From: CAYMPH01 sp964529415
GTDB taxonomy: Bacteria; Spirochaetota; UBA4802; UBA5550
NCBI GenBank assembly: GCA_964529415.1
Contig: CAZGWD010000004.1
Coordinates: 1-64,000 of the forward strand
Length of the DNA: 64,000 nucleotides
Reading direction: 5' to 3'
Notes under the pieces: generated by a model
Databases searched by the model: none
Seen by the model: only the letters and a program-made list of their open reading frames with translations
What the model was told of the DNA's origin: nothing
Translations under genes and position numbers: made by a program
Shown: positions 8,159-18,171 of the stretch, one piece after another
How positions within the stretch are numbered: position 1 is the stretch's first letter
How the letters are laid out: every line of letters starts with the position of its first letter

Positions 8159-10802
8159 ACTTCACTTCTTCATCTTCGAAGATGCCGCCTTTTTTAGAAG
8201 ATTCTTCAAATTTTTTTGGATCAAGCCCGATATTAATCCTTACTTCCGAAAGGCTTTTCGGCCTTGCATTATCGTCGCGCCTGCCGATTACAGCGTAGAC
8301 ATTCTGCGCCTCACTCTTTCCCTTGACCTTTATCGACTGCATTTTCTCAACTGCAAAAATATCCTTAACCTTGGTATAGGCATCCTCGCTTATGAGTATA
8401 TCCGTACCGAACGGTTTGTTTAATGATTCAATTCTCGAAGCAAGGTTTACAGTATCTCCGATTACAGTGTACTCCATTCTTTCATCAGATCCGATCTGGC
8501 CTGCAAGTACAGGCCCTGTATTTATTCCGCACCCGATTCTTATTACCGGATGCTTATCGCCGCCCCGGCCTGTATTAAATTCGGCAAGGGCTGCCCTCAT
8601 CATGAGAGCTCCGTTGATTGCGTTTTCAGTATCATTTCCTGTTGATACAGGCGCTCCCCACACTGCCATGATCGCATCGCCAATATATTTATCCACAACA
8701 CCCCTGGTGTCGTTAACGCATTTTACCATCCGCGTCATGTACTGATTTAAAAATTCAACCACCTCTTCAGGTTCAAGTTTTTCAGAAATCGCAGTAAATG
8801 ACCTGATATCTGAAAAGAATACTGCAACCTCTTTTCTCTCACCTCCAAGCTTGATTGTACCCTTAATAACCTGCTCTGCAAGGTCCTTGTTAACAAATTT
8901 TCCGAACGCATCTTTAATTTTTTCACGCTCTTCAAGTCCCTTTCCCATTTGAATAAATGAATCCGTTAAATTTCCTATTTCGTCTTTTGAAGAGTTCTTT
9001 ATATTAACATGAAAATTTCCCTGAATAATTTCACGGGTAGCTCCCACGAGCCTAACAAGGGGACCGGTAATGCTTCTGCTGTAGAAAAATACAATGAGTA
9101 TGGCTGACGCAAGGACTATAACCAGAAGATAAATATTTCTGCGCTGAAGGCTGTTTACCTCCTCCAACACCTTCTCTTCCTCTACAGCTGCAATTACACC
9201 GCTTCCTCCGAACTCGATTTTTTTAAATGAACCGAGATAAACAATTCCGCTGTCATTTTTATACCGCATATTCCCGTTATCAGTTTTGCTTTTAAACATA
9301 CTTTCCACGATGGAAAGATTGTAATAATTTGTTCCGGAAAGAACCACCTTGGGGTCAGGATGCGCGATTACGTCTCCTCTTGAATTAACCATGAAAAATA
9401 TTATTGTTCCCCTGGATTCAAAAGACTTCAGAAGTGCATCGAGCTTGATATAGCTCACCATAATTGACGCGGTTTGTTTAGCTTCATTTTTTTTATATGG
9501 AAGGATCAGAGCAAGAACAGGAAAATCAAGCGACTGGGAAATATTATGAATAACAGTCTCACCGGCAAAGGCTCTTTTAAAAACATCGCCTGAAGATTCC
9601 GAAACAGCATCAAGACTTTCCGGCTGAATCTGATATTTTGAAAGAATCTGCGAATTATATGTTTTTTTCAGAAATTTCACACTGTTTATGTCATTGATTA
9701 TCCCTGCAAAAAGCACATCAGTTCTCGTAAAGTCAATCATCGATGCTCCTGCTGATTTAGTATCAATTTCATCAAGCATTGTCAGTGCGATAATTCTTGA
9801 TTTATCAATTTCTGAATATACTCTTGATGCTGTTATCTCAGATAATTTAAGGTTATTCTCTTCTATTCGGATTAAATTATCTTTCCGGAAATAATATGAA
9901 GCAAGAAATATCATGCCGCTTAATGATAAAATAATTATAACAGAGATAATTGAAATAAGCTTGAATTTTAATGAATTATAAAAAGGAGCCTCCCTGCGCA
10001 CCTTCCTTCTTTCATTCTTTCTTTCTTCTTTTCCGGTTTTTTCATTTTTAATATCTGCTTCAGTTGTTTCTGCTGCAGCCATAACAGAATCTGTTTTTTT
10101 ATTTTCAGTTTTTTTATCTTTTGTTTTTACGTCATTTTTTACAGCAGTTTCAGGAGCTTTTTCAGCTGGTAAATTAATTTCCGCAGAACCCTTTTTATCA
10201 TCTTTGCCTAAATCTTTTTTAGTTACATCTTTTGCTGCAGCCGGTTGAGTCTCTGCTGTTCCGGTTTTGTGTTTTTCAACTGCCGGCTCATCTATCAGTT
10301 CAAGATATGGTTCAAATTCTTCATCTATTTTGTAATAATCATCAAGAAATCTGTTATCAATATTAATTTCTTCATTTTTATCAAACCCGGAAGATTTAAC
10401 TGAAACAGATTTAACAGCTTCATCCAGTGAAGGTGCGAATGGCCTTATCAGCGCAGCTGCAAATGTTCGAGCGTAGCTGTTTCCGTACGATACAATCAGG
10501 GATGGTGAATCTGAATTTCTAAACTCAGTTATTGAATTTAAAACATTGGAAGAGTTTTCCGGATAAGAAAACGTCACATGATGTGATTTTACAGAAACTG
10601 AGGAAGTTTTAAAAAAATTAATCAGCCCGATATAACTTGAAGCATCAACAGGCGTTGAAGATATTATAAAAACCGATTTAATGCCGTTTTTATGCAGCTC
10701 AGCAGATAAATTAATAGTGGGTAATTCCGCTCCCGGAAAAAAATCCATTAGAAACAGGCGTCCGCCGGAAAAATTTAAATTAGTTAAAACATTATCAGAC
10801 AT
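8139..10802 (-). CDS. Transmembrane class III adenylate cyclase with extracytoplasmic sensor and HAMP
   Basis: An 887-residue protein that should convert ATP to cAMP. Order: an N-terminal cytosolic domain of unknown type (1-170), a Lys/Ala/Glu-rich linker (175-275), membrane helix 1 (about 280-303), a Cache-like sensor domain, membrane helix 2 (about 556-576), HAMP (577-627), and the cyclase domain (about 655-840). Metal-binding Asp residues are in FFSDIRSF and YIGDAIMAVWG. The purine-contact Lys is in DKYIGD. The Asp of class IIIa enzymes is replaced by Thr in EYTVIGDTVNLASR, the class IIIb pattern. Start ATG has a good AAAGGG site. It is the first gene of a three-gene operon with the FecR/Fn3 and barrel proteins. 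The N-terminal 170 residues before the first helix are unusual. Confidence 0.92.
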   Translation of the reverse strand: MSDNVLTNLNFSGGRLFLMDFFPGAELPTINLSAELHKNGIKSVFIISSTPVDASSYIGLINFFKTSSVSVKSHHVTFSYPENSSNVLNSITEFRNSDSPSLIVSYGNSYARTFAAALIRPFAPSLDEAVKSVSVKSSGFDKNEEINIDNRFLDDYYKIDEEFEPYLELIDEPAVEKHKTGTAETQPAAAKDVTKKDLGKDDKKGSAEINLPAEKAPETAVKNDVKTKDKKTENKKTDSVMAAAETTEADIKNEKTGKEERKNERRKVRREAPFYNSLKFKLISIISVIIILSLSGMIFLASYYFRKDNLIRIEENNLKLSEITASRVYSEIDKSRIIALTMLDEIDTKSAGASMIDFTRTDVLFAGIINDINSVKFLKKTYNSQILSKYQIQPESLDAVSESSGDVFKRAFAGETVIHNISQSLDFPVLALILPYKKNEAKQTASIMVSYIKLDALLKSFESRGTIIFFMVNSRGDVIAHPDPKVVLSGTNYYNLSIVESMFKSKTDNGNMRYKNDSGIVYLGSFKKIEFGGSGVIAAVEEEKVLEEVNSLQRRNIYLLVIVLASAILIVFFYSRSITGPLVRLVGATREIIQGNFHVNIKNSSKDEIGNLTDSFIQMGKGLEEREKIKDAFGKFVNKDLAEQVIKGTIKLGGERKEVAVFFSDIRSFTAISEKLEPEEVVEFLNQYMTRMVKCVNDTRGVVDKYIGDAIMAVWGAPVSTGNDTENAINGALMMRAALAEFNTGRGGDKHPVIRIGCGINTGPVLAGQIGSDERMEYTVIGDTVNLASRIESLNKPFGTDILISEDAYTKVKDIFAVEKMQSIKVKGKSEAQNVYAVIGRRDDNARPKSLSEVRINIGLDPKKFEESSKKGGIFEDEEVKYEIIEK

Positions 10803-11133
10803 AAATCATCCCTTTGATGAAAATAATCAATTCCAAATTGGGTCATAAAAAGTAATCATTCAGGAAGTGTACAATCAGATTTTTTTTCATCAAAATCTTT
10901 TAAAATGTACATTTCCTTCTATAAATAATAAAGAATCAACAAATATTTTTGCATGCAATACTCTCCAGCAATATTCTTTAACCATAAATAATTTACTTGA
11001 AAATAATTCAATGATTTATCCCGATAATAATCATAGATTAAATTGCACACGGATAAAATTCCATGGGTCATGGGAATGATTACCGAAAATTTTGTTTCAA
11101 TAAAAAACTTATTCATTTATAGAGGAGTATATT
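10803..11133. other. Divergent intergenic region, no gene seen
   Basis: This 331-bp AT-rich stretch separates the minus-strand cyclase operon from the plus-strand acyltransferase/hydrolase gene, so it must hold both promoters. Short open frames here lack a ribosome site and coding character. I see no clear hairpin or operator. AGAGGAG at 11121-11127 is the ribosome site of the next gene. Confidence 0.5.
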
Positions 11134-13332
11134 TTGAACGTCTCCAAGTCTCTTTTAAATACTATAAACCTGACTCTTAAAGCTTTATTCGGAGCCTCAA
11201 ATGCAGATATTCGCGCACACGGCACAGGTTTAATTCCAAAGGGACCGGTATTGTTTGTAGTTAATCATTTTACAAGAATTGAAACTGTTCTCATGCCTTA
11301 TATTATTAAAAAATATACAGGAAAAAACACATATTCCCTTGCCCATTATTCATTTTTCGGCGGGAGCTTCGGGAATTTCATGAATAAATTAGGTGCAATT
11401 TCAACGAGAGACCCGAACAGAGACAAAGTTTTCATCAAGACTCTTTTAACAGGCGAGCTTGCAGCTGTGATTTTTCCGGAAGGGCAGATGATAAAAGACA
11501 AGAAGATTATAGAAAAAGGAAAATATCTGATATATAATGCTGGTGTTGTAAGGCCGCCTCATACAGGCGCTGCCAGATTGGCTCTGCGGGCTGAATTTTA
11601 CAGAAGAAAAATTAAAAAATTTCTGAGAGACGGAAATACCCAGGCCCTTGATCAGATAAAAAAATATTTAAATATGACAGATAATGAAATTATCACGTCA
11701 TCGGAATTAACCGGCGCTATAGTTCCTGTTAATATCACTTATTATCCCATGAGAGCAAGAATGAATGCTCTTACAAAACTTGCAGGAAAACTAATGAAAA
11801 AAATTCCTGCACGCATGGAGGAGGAACTTGAGGTTGAAGGCTCAATTCTTTTCAACGATACGGATATTGATTTAAATTTCGGCAGCCCTATATTTACTGA
11901 TGAATATTTAAAAAATAATTCCAATGTAATGATGAAAGCAAACGACTCAATTACATACCTCGAGGAGGAAATCTTTGCTGAAAACATTCAGATAAATAAA
12001 ATCAGCGTTGAAATAATGAAAAAATACATGGATTCTATTTATGGATTAACTACAATAAATCATGATCACATATTTTCATTTATAACTGCGATGTATCCGA
12101 AAGCAAAAATGCCGGATTCAGATCTCAGAGCCAGAACATATTTTGCAATCAAGGAAATCCAGAGCCTGAAACTTATTAACCAGCACACATCTCTTTCGCG
12201 GAAACAGAAATTTCTCGTTACAGATGATTATCTTGCCAAGTACAGGGATTTTATCAAAGCCGGAGTTTCTGATGATTTAATTACTGTTGAAAAAGAAATC
12301 ATTATTATCAATAAAAAAAGATTTAATGTCCCGTATAAATTTCACAGTATCAGAAAAGATAATATTATAGAGGTCTGCAAAAACGAAATTGAACCGCAGA
12401 AAGATGCTGTTCGCATTCTTAACCGGATCATGATGACTCCGCCATTTATTATCAGGCGAAGACTCAGAAAAGATTTTACAGCAAAAGAGCAGGTTCAGTT
12501 TGAAAAAGATTATTCTCAATTTTACAATCCCAAAGAATCAAAAGATAAAAATATCGGCCGGCCGTTTTTACTGAAGCACTTCTGGCCGAAATTAGGCATT
12601 ATGGGAGATATGGGGGTTATTCTCGTTCACGGCTATATGGCTGCGCCTGAGGAAGTCAGACCAATGGCGGAATATCTCTACAAAAAAGGCCTTGCAGTTT
12701 ACTGCGCGAGAATGAGCGGACACGGAACAAGCCCCGATGATCTTGCAACACGAACCTGGGAGGACTGGTATGATTCTGTAAACAGGGCTTATGTTATTAT
12801 GAAAAACAGTTATAAAAAAATTGCAATTGTCGGGTTTTCTACAGGTTCAGGCATTGCACTTTTCCAGGCAGCAAACAAGGAAAACAGGTTCAGCAGCGTC
12901 ATATCCATCAACGCGCCCCTCTTGCTTCATAATATTGCATCTGCAGCATCGCCTGCAGTTAATTTATGGAACAAAATGCTGGGCAAGCTGAATATAAAAA
13001 AAGGCCAGTTTGAGTTTGTGCCGAATCATCCGGAAAATCCTGCAATAAACTACACCAGAAATCCGATCAGCGGAGTTAACGAGCTCAAGAAGCTTATGAA
13101 AATAGTTGAACAGAATATTAAAAGAATTACAGCACCGGTCCTCATTATACAAGGTTCAAATGATCCAGTAGTTAAAAGAGAAAGCGCTTCAAAAATTTTT
13201 GACGGCCTTAAATGCAACAGCAGGGAAATTATTGAAATTAATTCCGACAGGCACTGTATAATACGGGGACCCGGCTCGGAACATGTCTTCGAAAAGGTTT
13301 ATGATTTTCTGATAAAAAATTTCAAAAGGTAG
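11134..13332 (+). CDS. PlsC-like acyltransferase fused to an alpha/beta hydrolase
   Basis: A 732-residue fusion. Residues 1-300 resemble 1-acylglycerol-3-phosphate acyltransferases: the block-I motif reads NHFTRIE (HX4E in place of the usual HX4D) and the PEG motif is FPEGQM. Residues about 480-730 are an alpha/beta hydrolase: VILVHGYMAAPEE holds the oxyanion region, GFSTGSG the nucleophile Ser, QGSNDPVV the Asp, and DRHCII the His. A role in making or remodelling lipids, with both acyl transfer and acyl hydrolysis, is inferred. Start is a TTG, chosen because AGAGGAG lies six bases upstream and the next Met is well inside. No other gene is in the unit. Confidence 0.8.
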   Translation: MNVSKSLLNTINLTLKALFGASNADIRAHGTGLIPKGPVLFVVNHFTRIETVLMPYIIKKYTGKNTYSLAHYSFFGGSFGNFMNKLGAISTRDPNRDKVFIKTLLTGELAAVIFPEGQMIKDKKIIEKGKYLIYNAGVVRPPHTGAARLALRAEFYRRKIKKFLRDGNTQALDQIKKYLNMTDNEIITSSELTGAIVPVNITYYPMRARMNALTKLAGKLMKKIPARMEEELEVEGSILFNDTDIDLNFGSPIFTDEYLKNNSNVMMKANDSITYLEEEIFAENIQINKISVEIMKKYMDSIYGLTTINHDHIFSFITAMYPKAKMPDSDLRARTYFAIKEIQSLKLINQHTSLSRKQKFLVTDDYLAKYRDFIKAGVSDDLITVEKEIIIINKKRFNVPYKFHSIRKDNIIEVCKNEIEPQKDAVRILNRIMMTPPFIIRRRLRKDFTAKEQVQFEKDYSQFYNPKESKDKNIGRPFLLKHFWPKLGIMGDMGVILVHGYMAAPEEVRPMAEYLYKKGLAVYCARMSGHGTSPDDLATRTWEDWYDSVNRAYVIMKNSYKKIAIVGFSTGSGIALFQAANKENRFSSVISINAPLLLHNIASAASPAVNLWNKMLGKLNIKKGQFEFVPNHPENPAINYTRNPISGVNELKKLMKIVEQNIKRITAPVLIIQGSNDPVVKRESASKIFDGLKCNSREIIEINSDRHCIIRGPGSEHVFEKVYDFLIKNFKR

Positions 13333-13523
13333 AGTTGATTTTTATTTTCATAAAAGACTTCCAGTTAAAATAATTAAAATTATAAAATCTCACTACAGAT
13401 AAAGAGTCAAAACAATCTTTACTAAAAGATAATGAAACAATAATTATTGACAAAACGTCAGATATAAGAAAATGATATTAAAATTTAAATTTATAAAAAT
13501 GTCTGGAAAAGAAATTAAAAATA

Positions 13524-13787
13524 ATGGGAAAATACGAAAAGCTTATTAAAAAAATTGTTTTTGGCGCTGCTGATAAAAATATTGAATTTGATGAATTATA
13601 TCATCTGTTACAAAAATTAGGTTTTGAAGTAAGAATAAAAGGTAGCCATCATAATTTCAGCAAGAAGGGAATTATTGAAAAAATAAATATTCAGAAAGAC
13701 GGCAAAATGGCAAAAGCTTATCAAGTACGGCAGGTGAGAAACATCATAACTAAATATAGATTAATGGAAGGATTGACAAATGAATAA
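13524..13787 (+). CDS. hicA: HicA-type mRNA interferase toxin
   Basis: An 87-residue protein of the HicA family, which cleaves mRNA in the ribosome or free. The core GFEVRIKGSHHNFSKKG has the Gly-Ser-His pattern with the catalytic His. The length is typical; the C-terminal segment (KAYQVRQVRNIITKY) is the usual closing helix. Its last 8 bases overlap the hicB start, so the toxin and antitoxin are translationally coupled. The pair is a standalone toxin-antitoxin module. Confidence 0.88.
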   Translation: MGKYEKLIKKIVFGAADKNIEFDELYHLLQKLGFEVRIKGSHHNFSKKGIIEKINIQKDGKMAKAYQVRQVRNIITKYRLMEGLTNE

Positions 13788-13995
13788 TAAATATGAAATA
13801 ATTCTTTATTGGGATAAAATTGATGAAATTTATATAGCGGAAGTTCCCGAGTTACCAGGCTGCATGTCTCATGGTGATTCAGAGGAAGCTGCTCTTTCAA
13901 ATGTCAAAGAAGCAATTCTTCTCTGGATTGAAACAGCTAATGAACAGGGGGAACCTATTCCTGAGTCAAAAGGACAAAGACTCATGTTTGCATAA
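13780..13995 (+). CDS. hicB: HicB-type antitoxin
   Basis: A 71-residue protein with the HicB fold: YIAEVPELPGCMSHGDS, then EEALSNVKEAI-like helix (EEAALSNVKEAILLWIE). It should bind and block the HicA toxin. The protein is a short form that lacks a clear C-terminal DNA-binding domain, so autoregulation may need another part. Its stop is one base from the stop of the convergent AraC-family gene, leaving no room for a terminator between them. Confidence 0.88.
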   Translation: MNNKYEIILYWDKIDEIYIAEVPELPGCMSHGDSEEAALSNVKEAILLWIETANEQGEPIPESKGQRLMFA

Positions 13996-13996
13996 T

Positions 13997-15703
13997 TTAT
14001 TTCTTCTGATGCTGATCGCGGTATGCTGATGGAGTCATCCTGCAATTTTTGTCAAACGCCCTGCTGAAGGTGCTGAGACTTTCGAATCCTACGGAATAAG
14101 CAATTTCAATTATAGACTTATCTCCCTCAAGCAGCACCTTGGCCTTTTCTATCCGCACATCATTGATATATCCGCTGAATTTTTTTCCTGTAGCTGTAAG
14201 AAATGCCCTGCCGAAACGGCCTGGACTCATGCCAGCAGCCTCTGCGACTCCTTCACGTGATATATCAAACATATAATTTTCATTAATGTAATCCTCGGCT
14301 TTCTGAATTTTCTGATATGTATCAGATGTAACAGAATACTTTTCATCGTTTCCGCTTGAAGTATTTTTTCCGGAAGATATGGATATGGCCTTTTCTTCAT
14401 CAATAGAAGAAATAAGTTTTACCAGCGAAATCATATAAGGTATAGCAAGAAGAATAAATATCGATGAAGCTGTTGCTATTATAATAAGAATTAAAGCTGT
14501 AGAATTCGCAGTTTTGCGGTACATATAATAATCGTAACCGACACCGTATCTGTTGCCATCTACAGTTATTATAAACTGATTATAATTAACATTGCTGATC
14601 TGGACAAGATAGCGCTTCATAGTTTGCGCATCATGCGGATATAATTTCTGTCCTGAATTGTTTAATCTCCAGCGGCCTGGCGTAAAATCATTGAGTACCA
14701 TTGTATGAGGCTTTTGAAAACCGGAGTTTTTTAGATATATCCAGTTATATGATGAGCCTTTAAGCTGATAAATATAATCAACTTCATCAGGAACTGAAGT
14801 GAAATCACGGGAGCGAATCCCGTTTGACAGATACCGGAGCTCAACAGAACATTTTTCATCATATGAATTTTCAAACTGTGAAAGAGCTACTTGTCCCATT
14901 GTGGAAAATATAATAATATTAAAGATGAATACTGAGCCTGTAATTTTAAAACGCACAGACAGGCGCTGAAAATCACTCCTTACATATACAACTGCATACA
15001 AAGCGTATATAATTAAAAACAGAGAATTGACTGAAGAAATTACTGTAACATACGGGATGGCCCTGAAAAAAACATAACTTGATATAAGAAGAACTTTGGA
15101 TACATCGAGAATTACAAGTAACGCAAAATTCCGTGATGTACGGCCTGCTTCTGTTTCAGGTGAAAAAAATTTCGAGAGACTGCTGCGTGCTGAATTATTC
15201 CGCTCAGCATAGAAAGCATTTCTCGCAAAAACCGCAACTGTCCAGGCATAGAATAATAATACTGTAATATGTATCAGCTTTGAGTTGTAATCAGGAGCAT
15301 ATCCAGTTTCTGAAAATTTTATTCCGTTTTTTATTGCACTATATGCATATTCCCCGTATACTGCAATTGAAATCAGCAATGTCGCTGCAAGTACAATAAA
15401 TGATTCACGGCGATTCCGATCAAAATTAAAACTATATGAAAATTGAATAAGGGCTAAAACACCGAATGGCGCAAGAGCAGCCAGAAACCAGCCATACGCG
15501 CCTATTTGAGAATAAATGGAATAAGTCATTAAATGGCCTGCTTCATAGAGAAAAGCTGCGATAAAATAATAACAGAGGAATCTGTGGGTTCGGTCAGTTC
15601 TTCCGCGGGTAACGAGATATATAATTATTACAAATGTCAGCGCAGCAAGACCGAAACGTTCAAACGAATATTGTGAAAACAGAATAATCTGTACCGGATC
15701 CAT
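13997..15703 (-). CDS. Membrane-bound AraC-family regulator with 7TM-like sensor
   Basis: A 568-residue protein. The N-terminal half (about 10-255) has around seven membrane helices. A helix (about 257-277) leads into an extracytoplasmic domain (about 280-395). Another helix (about 405-428) leads to a cytoplasmic AraC DNA-binding domain (about 465-565) with both HTH units (DISREGVAEAAGMSPGRFGR and SIIEIAYSVGFESLSTFSRAF). It likely senses an external or membrane signal and controls transcription directly. Possible targets are unclear. The broken lipase gene lies just upstream on the same strand. The gene is separate from the HicAB pair, which is convergent. Confidence 0.85.
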   Translation of the reverse strand: MDPVQIILFSQYSFERFGLAALTFVIIIYLVTRGRTDRTHRFLCYYFIAAFLYEAGHLMTYSIYSQIGAYGWFLAALAPFGVLALIQFSYSFNFDRNRRESFIVLAATLLISIAVYGEYAYSAIKNGIKFSETGYAPDYNSKLIHITVLLFYAWTVAVFARNAFYAERNNSARSSLSKFFSPETEAGRTSRNFALLVILDVSKVLLISSYVFFRAIPYVTVISSVNSLFLIIYALYAVVYVRSDFQRLSVRFKITGSVFIFNIIIFSTMGQVALSQFENSYDEKCSVELRYLSNGIRSRDFTSVPDEVDYIYQLKGSSYNWIYLKNSGFQKPHTMVLNDFTPGRWRLNNSGQKLYPHDAQTMKRYLVQISNVNYNQFIITVDGNRYGVGYDYYMYRKTANSTALILIIIATASSIFILLAIPYMISLVKLISSIDEEKAISISSGKNTSSGNDEKYSVTSDTYQKIQKAEDYINENYMFDISREGVAEAAGMSPGRFGRAFLTATGKKFSGYINDVRIEKAKVLLEGDKSIIEIAYSVGFESLSTFSRAFDKNCRMTPSAYRDQHQKK

Positions 15704-15869
15704 TAATGCTCCCTTGGTTAAAAATCAATCCTGCAGCTTAATATAAAAAATATTTGCGGATCATTTGCAATACAGAATACTCCGTAAAATATAAAATCAA
15801 TGTTTTTATATATGCAGAATTATATATAATACAAAACCGGATGTAAAGAAACAAAAAAAATAATATAAC

Positions 15870-15906
15870 AAAAAAACGTGCCCCCTTTTCCGGGAGCACG
15901 TTTTAC
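15870..15906 (-). terminator. Intrinsic terminator after the lipase gene
   Basis: On the minus strand a stem AAAACGTGC / GCACGTTTT with further G-C pairs inside encloses a short A-rich loop, and it ends in a run of seven T. It lies about 30 bp past the lipase stop codon, a textbook intrinsic terminator. Confidence 0.88.
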
Positions 15907-15936
15907 TGTCTAAGTAATTAATGTGCAGCGTTTATT

Positions 15937-17539
15937 TTATATGCCGGAAGACTGTTTAAAAGAATCATCAGCCGGGGTTACTGTGCTTTTCCCTAAATTT
16001 ATATCATATTTATACAGTGTTGTTTTTACTGCTTTTTTTGCAAAATCCCAGTTCATTGCAGCTTTAATCTGATCGTCGCCTGCTGCTGCTCCAAGACCGT
16101 AAACCCCAGGTGCCTTATCAGCATAAACAAGTTTGTCAACTGACATTGAGTACCAGTTATATGCATATAAATGCTTTGCAGTATCATCGCCGAAAGAAGG
16201 CCATGGGCAATAGTAAGCTGCAAGTTTACGCATTTCAGTATTACTGTCCCCAACCCAGTTGCCTATATTGCTGTTAGTACGGATTTCTTCAAGAGCGAAA
16301 GCATCACGCGAAAGCATCTCTTTCATATAGGTTACGCATTTTGCCCCCAGGATATACTCCACCGCTGTATGTTTCAGAACCTTTTCCCCAGAACGGATCA
16401 AGAAGAGCAACGCGTTTTGGCATAAGATTTGAAGAAACAGTACCTGCAGCAACTGCATTGCTGATTTTATAAGACATAAGTGTTGCAAGCTGATTTCCGA
16501 GAGAATGCCCCATGAAACGGATTCCGCTTGTAGAACCTGCGAATATCGCAGAGTACTGATCAAACAGAAGATCAGTGACGCTCTTTGTACCTGCATAGTT
16601 CAGATAAGAGCCGCTGCGGATCATGTATCTCATGCCTTTTTTGCCATTGTTTGCCAGCCATAGTTTTGCCTGAGCATCTTTAACTTCACCTTCATCAGCC
16701 CACTGAGCCCAGTAGGCTATACACACATTGTAGCTTTTGCTTCTCCAGGAGCCGATTGTGTTGTATGAGCCGATTGCTGAAGAATTAAAAAAGAATGCAT
16801 TGTCATTTCCAAAGTCTTCATTTTTTGTTGAGCCGTTCTGCCATCCGTGATAATAAACTATAGTCGGTTTGTTTTTATCATAATATGGATTTGATTCGCC
16901 TGGAACAGCTTTCTGATATTCGCCATTCGGGCCTAGAAAATAAAATCCGTAATCAATATCAATTGTTTTAAAAGTCAATGTATAGTCTGCAGTACCCTGA
17001 GGAACGCCGCTTGTGCTTTTAATGCTTGCAGCAGCAATTGTAACTTTATAAGAAGTATCCTGCTTCAGGCCTTTTCGTATTTTTGACTTTTTAACAGTAT
17101 CAAAAACAAATATTTTTGCTGGTATAAAAACTGCAATGCGGTTGCTGTATGCTACTGTTCCAGTCAGAACTTCGCTTGTATCAACCCGCGTTACTTTAAA
17201 GGTTGTTGTATTCAGTGTTGAAACATCAATATCTGCATCAAACGCAACTGAAATATTTGACTCAACAGGAACATTAGTTGAATTAGGCTGAGTAGTTCCT
17301 GTACCGCCAACAACAGCTTTCATCATTGCTGTATCTGACTTTGCAGCAGTAGTATCAAGAATTTCCCGGGTAGGAACAAGCCCGTCCTGCGTTAATGTGA
17401 TCTCAAATCTTTTTCCCTCAGTAATTACTTCTTCAGTTGTTTTTAGCTCACATCCTGTGAATGAAAGGGCTATTATTAGACTGAAAATTCCAATAAAACT
17501 TATAAAAAAACTTTTTCTTTTTATTTCTGTAAATTTCAT
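15937..17539 (-). pseudogene. Secreted lipoprotein lipase, frameshifted by a 13-bp tandem duplication
   Basis: The first frame (from 17539) encodes 411 residues: a lipoprotein signal (lipobox SFTGC), an Ig-like domain (about 85-200), then a lipase domain with VYYHGWQ (oxyanion), GHSLGNQ (nucleophile Ser) and LLDPFWG (Asp). It stops after LYERDAFA at about 16304. The second frame continues the same domain (EEIRTNSNIGNWVGD) and carries AKHLYAYNWY, which matches the catalytic His motif of pancreatic-type lipases. The cause is visible: gcgaaagcatc occurs at 16295-16305 and again at 16308-16318, offset by 13 bp. Removing one unit restores an open frame of 529 residues. As read, Ser and Asp are separated from His, so the product should be inactive. 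An assembly error or reversible slippage is possible. Confidence 0.85.
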
Positions 17540-17710
17540 ACTTCCTCCATACCTTTTATTGAATAAAAAACCGTCTGTTCGGTCTTAAATATCATGGAAA
17601 TACAGGGTTTGTCTTTTCAAATTGGAACATGTTTCGGTTTGAAGAGGATTTTTTAAAAAATATGAGGGGTAATTTTAATAAGAGAAAAAAAGCAGTTTTA
17701 TTACCATAAG

Positions 17711-17721
17711 GGGGTCAGAGC
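17711..17721. repeat. ggggtcagagc element, copy 2
   Basis: The same 11-mer as at 241-251, here inside a 290-bp gap with no gene. It may mark a decayed transposase-associated element. Confidence 0.35.
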
Positions 17722-17830
17722 CTGCCGGCAACAGAATGTTTTATGGATCAGATTAGTTTTATGCAGACTGTATATTAATGCAGTTATACTTAAAAAAGCG
17801 CCCGGATTTGTTTATACATAAAAAAAATTA

Positions 17831-18166
17831 TTATTTCATCTCGGAACGGAATTTAATTTTTTTTCCTATTATTTTTTCAATTTCAATGACAATTTCGGAT
17901 AAAATTTTTCGTGAATCTTTAAGAAGAATTTCTATATCATTTAATTCAGCTTTAATTTCACCAGGTTTGAGTTTATCAAAATTTAAGCTTTTATTACTTA
18001 CTCTTTCTACAAGTGTTCTTACGCCTGATAATTTTTTATATTCCAAGGAAATCTGCTTTATATATTTTTCTTCATTTAAAAAATATAAATAAACTGAATC
18101 AATTCTCTTAAAAAGAATCTTAAGATTTGAAATCAAACTTGAATATTTGAGTTCATATTCATTCAT
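17831..18166 (-). CDS. Small coiled-coil protein next to ComFB
   Basis: A 111-residue, Lys/Glu/Ile-rich protein predicted to be nearly all helical, with heptad-like spacing (LKILFKRIDSVYLYFLNEE and later IEILLKDSRKILSEIV). There is no signal peptide. It begins 5 bp after the ComFB-family gene, so the two are surely co-transcribed and may form a complex. I do not recognise a family. Confidence 0.65.
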   Translation of the reverse strand: MNEYELKYSSLISNLKILFKRIDSVYLYFLNEEKYIKQISLEYKKLSGVRTLVERVSNKSLNFDKLKPGEIKAELNDIEILLKDSRKILSEIVIEIEKIIGKKIKFRSEMK

Positions 18167-18171
18167 TTTGA

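Noticed and set aside
10867..11116. Short overlapping open frames on both strands between the cyclase and acyltransferase genes
   Set aside because: They lack ribosome sites and coding character and lie in the promoter region of two divergent genes.
13333..13523. Extra gene ahead of HicA
   Set aside because: The stretch is AT-rich with stops in all frames.
15937..16596. A separate 219-residue gene in the second lipase frame
   Set aside because: Its first part is out of frame with the lipase; only the part after the 13-bp duplication is real, and it has no start or ribosome site of its own.
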